Shown here: positions 57,955-64,000 of the stretch, piece after piece
Layout: each line of letters opens with the position of its first letter
How positions within the stretch are numbered: position 1 is the stretch's first letter
Assembly: GCF_017639205.1 (NCBI RefSeq)
Contig: NZ_CP071139.1
Coordinates: 3,178,001 to 3,242,000, forward strand
Length of the DNA stretch: 64,000 nt
Direction of reading: 5' to 3'
Origin: Streptomyces nojiriensis
Lineage (GTDB): Bacteria > Actinomycetota > Actinomycetes > Streptomycetales > Streptomycetaceae
Translations under genes and position numbers: made by a program
Notes under the pieces: generated by a model
Database searches by the model: none
What the model saw: only the letters and a program-made list of their open reading frames with translations
What the model was told of the DNA's origin: nothing

Positions 57955-59396
57955 CCGGCCCCGGCGCCGCGGCGCACCCCGGCGACGACGCCGAGCCGAC
58001 CACCACGCACACCGGCGCCCCCCGGACCGCGCCCACCACCGGCACCGGCAATGAGGGCACGCCAACCACCCCGGCGACCCGCACCACAAGCACCGGTACC
58101 CGCCGGGCCGCGCCCCTCTCCGCCGACGGCAAGCCGGCCGCCGGGGCGACCCGCGCCACGGCCACGGCCACGGGCACGGGCACGGGCGCCGGTACCCGCC
58201 GGGCGTGGCCGCAGGCCCACCGCGCACCCGGCGGCCTGCCCCCGGCCCGGCGGAGCCCGGCCGGGGCGCAGGTCCCCGCGCACCGGTCGACGTACGAAAA
58301 GTGGAAACCCCCGCAGGCCGGCCGGGCCACCGCCCTGCACGCGGGGGCCTGGTGGCTGTGGGCCCTCGGCCTCGCCACCGCCGCCTCCCGCACCACCAAC
58401 CCGCTGCTGCTCGGGCTGCTCGTCGGCGTCGCCGGGTACGTGGTCGCGGCCCGCCGCACCGACGCGCCCTGGGCCCGTTCCTACGGCGCCTTCCTCAAAC
58501 TCGGCCTCTTCGTCATCGGCCTGCGCCTGCTCTTCTCCGTGCTCCTCGGCTCCCCCCTCCCCGGTACGCACCCCCTCTTCACCCTCCCGGAGATCCCGCT
58601 CCCGGCCTGGGCCCAGGGCATCCGCTTCGGCGGCCGCGTCACCGCCGAGCAGCTCGTCTTCGCCTTCTACGACGGGCTGAAGCTGGCCACGCTCCTGGTG
58701 TGCGTCGGCGCCGCGAACGCCCTCGCCAATCCGGCGCGGCTGCTGAAGTCCCTCCCGGCCGCCCTGTACGAGGCCGGGGTCGCCGTCGTCGTCGCCATGA
58801 CCTTCGCGCCGAACATGGTCGCCGACGTCGTGCGCCTGCGGACCGCCCGCCGGCTGCGCGGCCGGCCCACGGGCGGGGTGAAGGCCATCCTCCAGATCGG
58901 CCTGCCGGTCCTGGAGGGCGCTCTGGAACGCTCCGTCGCCATCGCCGCATCGATGGACGCGCGCGGCTACGGCCGTACCGCCGAGGTCCCGCCCGCCGTC
59001 CGGCACACCACCAACGCCCTCACCCTCGGCGGCCTCATCGGCATGTGCGCGGGCACGTACGGCCTGCTCGCCGCGCAGGGCGCCGCGTACGGGCTGCCCG
59101 TGCTCGGCGTCGGCGCGGCCCTGGCCGTCGCCGGCCTGCGCCTGGGCGGCCGCCGGTCGGTGCGGACCCGCTACCGGCCCGACCGCTGGGGGCCGCGCGC
59201 CTGGCTGGTCGCCGGATCGGGCGCGGCCGTGGCCGCCCTGCTGATCCACGCCGGTTCCGTCGACCCCGCCGCCCTGCACCCGGGCGTGGTCCCGCTGGCG
59301 GCCCCCACGCTCCCGCTGTGGCCGACGGCCGCGATCCTGATCGGCCTGCTGCCCGCCTTCGTGGCACCCGTACCGCCCAAGGAGGCGTCGCAGTGA
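57951..59396 (+). CDS. ECF transporter transmembrane protein (EcfT)
   Basis: Protein of 481 residues. ATG 57951 overlaps the upstream stop (ATGA). The first 110 residues are disordered (Thr/Ala/Pro/Gly rich, e.g. TTSTGTRRAAPL), unusual for EcfT. From ALHAGAWWLWALGLATAASR it has about six membrane helices. The coupling helices contain the Ala-Arg-Gly-type motif: VVRLRTARRLRGRPTGG and ASMDARGYGR, which contact the ATPases. With the fused ATPase and S component below it forms an energy-coupling factor transporter, probably for cobalamin given the riboswitch. Confidence 0.85.
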   Translation: MTGPGAAAHPGDDAEPTTTHTGAPRTAPTTGTGNEGTPTTPATRTTSTGTRRAAPLSADGKPAAGATRATATATGTGTGAGTRRAWPQAHRAPGGLPPARRSPAGAQVPAHRSTYEKWKPPQAGRATALHAGAWWLWALGLATAASRTTNPLLLGLLVGVAGYVVAARRTDAPWARSYGAFLKLGLFVIGLRLLFSVLLGSPLPGTHPLFTLPEIPLPAWAQGIRFGGRVTAEQLVFAFYDGLKLATLLVCVGAANALANPARLLKSLPAALYEAGVAVVVAMTFAPNMVADVVRLRTARRLRGRPTGGVKAILQIGLPVLEGALERSVAIAASMDARGYGRTAEVPPAVRHTTNALTLGGLIGMCAGTYGLLAAQGAAYGLPVLGVGAALAVAGLRLGGRRSVRTRYRPDRWGPRAWLVAGSGAAVAALLIHAGSVDPAALHPGVVPLAAPTLPLWPTAAILIGLLPAFVAPVPPKEASQ

Positions 59397-61300
59397 TCCG
59401 CTTCGAGCAGGTGTCGGTCGTCTACGAGGGCGCGTCCGCCCCCTCCCTGCGGGGCGTCGACCTGGTGATCCCCGAGGGGGAGCTGACGCTGCTGGTCGGC
59501 CCGTCTGGTGTCGGCAAGTCCACCCTGCTGGGGACGGTCTCCGGACTGGTCCCGCACTTCACGGGCGGCACCCTGCGGGGCCGGGTCACGGTCGCCGGCC
59601 GGGACACGCGCACCCACGAGCCGCGCGAGCTCGCGGACGTGGTCGGCACGGTCGGCCAGGACCCCCTCGCGCACTTCGTGACGGACGTGGTCGAGGACGA
59701 GCTCGCCTACGGCATGGAGTCGCTGGGCCTGCCGCCTGCGGTGATGCGCCGCCGGGTGGAGGAGACCCTGGACCTGCTGGGCCTGAACGAGCTGCGCGAC
59801 CGGCCGATCGCGACGCTGTCCGGCGGCCAGCAGCAGCGGGTGGCGATCGGCTCGGTCCTCACCCCGCACCCGCGGGTGCTGGTGCTGGACGAGCCGACGT
59901 CCGCGCTCGACCCGGCGGCGGCGGAGGAGGTCCTCGCGGTCCTGCAGCGCCTGGTGCACGACCTGGGCACGACCGTGCTGATGGCGGAGCACCGGCTGGA
60001 GCGGGTCGTCCAGTACGCCGACCGGGTCCTGCTCCTGCCGTCGCCGGGCGCGGCCCCGGTCATCGGCACCCCGGCCGAGATCATGGCCGTCTCCCCGGTC
60101 CACCCGCCGGTGGTCTCCCTGGGCCGCCTCGCGGGCTGGTCCCCGCTCCCCCTCTCGGTCCGCGACGCCCGCCGCCGAGCCGCTCCGCTGGTGGCCCGCC
60201 TGTCCGCTGCGCCAGGCATCCCGGACCGCCTGTCCGGGCCCGCCCACCCCGCCGCTTCCCAGGGCTCCGCCCCGGACCCCGCGCCTCAAACGCCGGCGGG
60301 GCTGAAACTTCCGGCCCCGCCCGTTCCAGCCCCGCCGGCGTTTGAGGCGATCCCAGCCCCGCCGGCGCCTGAGGCAAACCCAGCCCCGTCGGCGTTTGAG
60401 GCGATTCCAGCCTCGCCGGCGTTTGAGGCGCGGGGGTCCGGGGGCGGAGCCCCCGTCGCCGGAGCCCCCGGGCTGCTCTCGCGCCTGCTCCGCCGCGGCC
60501 GGCCGAGCCCCGACTCCGCCCCCGCCCCCCGGGAGGCCCCGGCCGAGGTCCACCGGGTCACCGTCCGCCGCGGCCGCGTACAGGCCCTGCACGACATCAC
60601 CCTCACCGTGGCCCCGGGCGAAACCATCGCCCTCATGGGCCGCAACGGCGCCGGCAAGTCCACCCTCCTCTCCACCCTCGTCGGTACGGTCACCCCCACC
60701 ACCGGCGAGGTGACCGTCGGCGGCCGCACCCCCCACCGCACGGCACCGCCCGAGATGGTGCGCCGCGTCGGCCTCGTTCCGCAGGAACCCCGCGACCTCC
60801 TCTACGCCGACACGGTCGCCGCCGAGTGCGCCGCCGCCGACTCCGACGCCGCCGCGCCCCCCGGCACCTGCCGGGACCTCGTCTCCGCGCTGCTTCCGGA
60901 CGTACCCGACGACATCCACCCGCGCGACCTCTCCGAGGGCCAGCGCCTGGCCCTCGCCCTGGCCCTCGTCCTCACCGGCCGACCCGCCCTGCTGCTCCTG
61001 GACGAGCCCACCCGCGGCCTGGACTACGCCGCCAAGGTCCGCCTGGTCGAGATCCTGCGCGGCCTGGCCGCCGACGGCCACGCCATCGTCCTGGCCACCC
61101 ACGACGTGGAGCTCGCCGCCGAGCTGGCCCACCGCGTGGTGATCCTGGCCGGCGGGGAGATCGTCGCGGACGGCCCGACCGCCGAGGTCGTCGTCTCCTC
61201 GCCCGCCTTCGCGCCGCAGGTGGCGAAGGTCCTCGCCCCGGACCCCTGGCTCACCGTGCGCCAGGTCGCCGAGGCCCTGGACGCGGCGGAGGCCCCGTGA
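59393..61300 (+). CDS. Fused ECF transporter ATPase (EcfA-EcfA')
   Basis: Two ABC ATPases in one chain of 635 residues. First: GPSGVGKSTLL (residues 36-46), LSGGQQQRVAIG, VLVLDEPTSALD. Second: GRNGAGKSTLL (about 413-423), LSEGQRLALALAL, LLLLDEPTRGLD. A linker of about 250-395 joins them; its central part (about residues 288-358) is a run of Pro/Ala-rich [12 protein letters not shown] and EANPAP units encoded by dispersed palindromic repeats inserted in frame. Starts at GTG 59393 overlapping the EcfT stop (GTGA). It drives the transporter with EcfT and EcfS. The linker makes it unlike standard EcfA pairs. Confidence 0.87.
   Translation: MIRFEQVSVVYEGASAPSLRGVDLVIPEGELTLLVGPSGVGKSTLLGTVSGLVPHFTGGTLRGRVTVAGRDTRTHEPRELADVVGTVGQDPLAHFVTDVVEDELAYGMESLGLPPAVMRRRVEETLDLLGLNELRDRPIATLSGGQQQRVAIGSVLTPHPRVLVLDEPTSALDPAAAEEVLAVLQRLVHDLGTTVLMAEHRLERVVQYADRVLLLPSPGAAPVIGTPAEIMAVSPVHPPVVSLGRLAGWSPLPLSVRDARRRAAPLVARLSAAPGIPDRLSGPAHPAASQGSAPDPAPQTPAGLKLPAPPVPAPPAFEAIPAPPAPEANPAPSAFEAIPASPAFEARGSGGGAPVAGAPGLLSRLLRRGRPSPDSAPAPREAPAEVHRVTVRRGRVQALHDITLTVAPGETIALMGRNGAGKSTLLSTLVGTVTPTTGEVTVGGRTPHRTAPPEMVRRVGLVPQEPRDLLYADTVAAECAAADSDAAAPPGTCRDLVSALLPDVPDDIHPRDLSEGQRLALALALVLTGRPALLLLDEPTRGLDYAAKVRLVEILRGLAADGHAIVLATHDVELAAELAHRVVILAGGEIVADGPTAEVVVSSPAFAPQVAKVLAPDPWLTVRQVAEALDAAEAP
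60256..60466. repeat. Cluster of dispersed repeats inside the EcfA fusion gene
   Basis: Five copies of the GCCGGCGTTTGAGGCG / CAAACGCCGGCGGGGCTG module, some in each orientation, ending in GGGGGC/GCCCCC hairpin sequence. Elsewhere they are intergenic. Here all remain in frame (211 bases) and encode the linker. Confidence 0.8.
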
Positions 61301-62208
61301 ACCGCCCCGCCCGTCCCGGCCGTCCCGCCCGTCCCTCCCGCCCCGTCCGGATCGGCCCCCGCGCCGCCGTCACTCTGGTCCTCGTCACCCTCATCGGCAT
61401 CGCGGCCTTCGGCTGGCCGCTGCTCGCCGACCGCGGGTCGGGCCTCGCGCACGCGCAGGACGCCCCCTGGCTCTTCGCCGCGCTCCTCCCGCTGCTGGTG
61501 GCGGTGGTCGTCGCGACCATCGCCGACAACGGCATGGACGCGAAGGCGGTGGCGATGCTCGGTGTGCTCGCCGCCGTCGGGGCGGCGCTGAGACCGCTGG
61601 GCGCGGGTACGGCCGGGCTGGAGCCCATGTTCTTCCTGATGGTGCTCAGCGCGCGGGTCCTCGGTCCCGGCTTCGGCTTCGTCCTGGGCTCGGTGACGAT
61701 GTTCGCCTCCGCCCTGCTGACGGGCGGGGTCGGGCCGTGGATGCCGTTCCAGATGCTGGCGATGGGCTGGTTCGCGCTGGGGGCCGGGCTGCTGCCGGGC
61801 CCGGAGAGGATCCGGGGCCGGGCGGAGCTGCTGATGCTGGCCTCGTACGGCTTCGCGGGCTCGTTCGCGTACGGCACGGTCATGAACCTGCAGGGCTGGG
61901 TGCTGCTGCAGGGCATGGGCCAGGGCATCTCCTTCCATCCGGGGGAGCCGGTGGCCGCGAACCTGGCGCGGTTCGCCGCGTACTGCCTGGCGACCTCGGT
62001 GGGCTGGGACCTGGGCCGGGCCGTACTGACGGTCGTACTGACCCTCGCCCTCGGGGCGACCCTGCTGAAGGCGCTGCGCCGGGCGACCCGCAAAGCTGCC
62101 TTCGCCCCCCCGTCTCCTTCGATCCGGGGGCCTCGACCGCGGGCGAACCCGCCTTCGGGAAGGGTACGAACGGCAGCGGAGGGTGACATTCGGGGCCTCC
62201 CCCGGTGA
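61297..62208 (+). CDS. ECF transporter S component (substrate-binding)
   Basis: Protein of 303 residues; GTG 61297 overlaps the ATPase stop (GTGA). Six or so membrane helices: TLVLVTLIGIAAFGWPLL, LFAALLPLLVAVVVATIA, AVAMLGVLAAVGAALRPLGA, MFFLMVLSARVLGPGFGFVL, GPWMPFQMLAMGWFALGAGL, GFAGSFAYGTVMNLQGW. The ANGMD-type NGMDAKAV segment and the basic cytosolic N-terminus are consistent with an S component of the CbrT (B12) group. The riboswitch makes cobalamin the probable substrate; precursor uptake is possible. The tail is Arg/Pro rich. Confidence 0.8.
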   Translation: MNRPARPGRPARPSRPVRIGPRAAVTLVLVTLIGIAAFGWPLLADRGSGLAHAQDAPWLFAALLPLLVAVVVATIADNGMDAKAVAMLGVLAAVGAALRPLGAGTAGLEPMFFLMVLSARVLGPGFGFVLGSVTMFASALLTGGVGPWMPFQMLAMGWFALGAGLLPGPERIRGRAELLMLASYGFAGSFAYGTVMNLQGWVLLQGMGQGISFHPGEPVAANLARFAAYCLATSVGWDLGRAVLTVVLTLALGATLLKALRRATRKAAFAPPSPSIRGPRPRANPPSGRVRTAAEGDIRGLPR

Positions 62209-62484
62209 CCCGCCCCATAGGACCTGGGTCACATACGAATCCGGCTAGTAGGCCTCGGAGCCCCCGGACCCTCCCCTGCGGACGGTCGGTGGGGCTCCCG
62301 CTGCGAGGTCCACTAGTAAGCCGGACCTTTGCCAGGGCGTCGGGGCGTCTGTAGAACTGGATGAGTCGCAAGGCGGCAGGGGTACTTCACCCTCCGCCGA
62401 CGAACCCCTCTCCACCGCGTGAGTGGCTCACGCATGTCTTCGGCATGTCTGCGACCGCCCTTGTCCCCGTCGGAAGGTCAATCC

Positions 62485-62889
62485 GTGTCCAACGCCATCA
62501 TCCGCCGCATCGCCACCTCCAAGAAGGCCCTCGCGGGCTCCGTCGTCGCCCTGGGCGTCGCCGGCTCCATGCTCGCCACCGTTCCCGCCCAGGCGGCCCC
62601 GGTGAGCGCCAAGGCGATCGCGCAGCAGATGATCAAGGACCCGGCCCAGTTCGCCGCCTTCGACAAGATCATCTCCCACGAGAGCGGCTGGGACTACACC
62701 GCGACCAACGCCTCTTCCGGTGCCTACGGCCTGGCCCAGGCCCTGCCGGCCTCGAAGATGGCCTCCGCGGGTGCGGACTGGAAGACCAACCCGGCCACCC
62801 AGATCAAGTGGGGCCTGGACTACATGAACGACCGCTACGGCAGCCCGGTCGGCGCCTGGAACTTCTGGTCCGCCAACCACTGGTACTAA
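62485..62889 (+). CDS. Secreted lytic transglycosylase (SLT-type)
   Basis: Secreted protein of 134 residues. GTG 62485 has GGAAGGT eight bases upstream. Signal peptide NAIIRRIATSKKALAGSVVA and LGVAGSMLATVPAQA; mature lysozyme-like domain with catalytic Glu in IISHESGWDYTATNASSGAY, then GLAQALPASKMASAG and WGLDYMNDRYGSPVGAWNF. It cleaves peptidoglycan glycan chains and resembles the small lysozyme-like cell-wall hydrolases of Streptomyces. Long 276-base leader upstream; no riboswitch recognised. A terminator hairpin follows. Confidence 0.88.
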   Translation: MSNAIIRRIATSKKALAGSVVALGVAGSMLATVPAQAAPVSAKAIAQQMIKDPAQFAAFDKIISHESGWDYTATNASSGAYGLAQALPASKMASAGADWKTNPATQIKWGLDYMNDRYGSPVGAWNFWSANHWY

Positions 62890-62927
62890 GCCGCCCCAGC
62901 GGGCAGCACAGCGAAAAGCAGACATAC

Positions 62928-62974
62928 GAAGGCCCCGGTGGCCGGCCTCCCCAGGTCCGGCCTCCGGGGCCTTC
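62928..62974 (+). terminator. Nested terminator hairpin
   Basis: GAAGGCCCCGG pairs with CCGGGGCCTTC and encloses GGCCGG / CCGGCC. It lies 39 bases after the transglycosylase stop and before the convergent thiolase gene. Confidence 0.8.
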
Positions 62975-63005
62975 TGCATCCCATCCCACGGGTCTCAGCG
63001 GCGCC

Positions 63006-64000
<995 letters not shown>

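Noticed and set aside
62209..62484. Possible c-di-AMP (ydaO-type) riboswitch in the leader of the transglycosylase
   Set aside because: Such switches precede cell-wall hydrolase genes in Streptomyces, but the conserved core blocks could not be found in this leader.

Overview
This window is high-GC (roughly 70 percent or more) actinobacterial chromosome, almost certainly Streptomyces or a close relative. The evidence is strong third-position GC bias, many GTG starts, a class A RNase P RNA, a bifunctional RNase H/phosphatase next to a zinc-ribbon protein and Nif3 (an order also found in Mycobacterium), an F420-type oxidoreductase, and a DUF397/XRE pair. No rRNA, tRNA, CRISPR array, prophage or complete IS element was seen.

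Layout. 1-5100: end of an Efe ferrous-iron uptake operon, a GNAT acetyltransferase, a PhzF protein, an SDR and a Bcr-type MFS pump. 5100-12900: an Rsm22-like methyltransferase, a MITE, a dimethylargininase with a divergent TetR gene, a primase/polymerase-like protein, YaaA, an RNB ribonuclease, and a MerR gene coupled to a membrane protein. 12986-16827: rnpB, a palindromic repeat block, and the nif3 / zinc-ribbon / RNase H-phosphatase operon. 18325-21463: an SDR / zinc ADH / MaoC operon. 21500-24000: a small ECF sigma unit and secreted or membrane proteins. 24249-27625: a two-gene operon for an Ltp1-like thiolase and a FadE34-like fused acyl-CoA dehydrogenase. 27700-38400: phosphatase, LuxR and LysR regulators, SDR, secreted proteins, an AlkD-like protein, and a Ser/Thr kinase beside a DUF397/XRE pair. 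38500-47300: a second kinase, methyltransferase, amidase, LLM oxidoreductase, hydrolase, a second palindromic block and membrane proteins. 47335-50541: a glycosyltransferase / methyltransferase / alpha-alpha-barrel operon. 50596-54572: kstR, and a ferredoxin / aldehyde dehydrogenase operon. 55830-62208: a cobalamin riboswitch followed by two secreted proteins and an ECF-type transporter. 62485-64000: a secreted transglycosylase and the start of a FadA5-like thiolase.

The strongest system-level signal is a KstR-type lipid/steroid catabolic regulon. The TetR protein at 50760-51383 resembles mycobacterial KstR. Sites matching the KstR palindrome TnnAACnnGTTnnA lie before kstR itself, before the MaoC/ADH/SDR operon, before the FadE34-like/Ltp1-like operon and, with one mismatch, before an MBL-fold hydrolase. 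A second palindrome, (C)TGAC-N5-GTCA(G), sits beside two of these sites and before the LLM oxidoreductase, which suggests dual control. A FadA5-like thiolase at the right edge fits the same theme.

Two other points stand out. First, a family of GC-rich palindromic repeats (core GCCGGCGGGGCTG with CAAACGC or its complement) is scattered between genes. It supplies the stop codon of one gene and forms an in-frame linker inside the fused ECF ATPase. Second, the B12-riboswitch operon encodes a secreted, membrane-anchored protein predicted to have an alpha/alpha barrel like that of transcobalamin. It could be a surface B12 binder feeding the ECF transporter.
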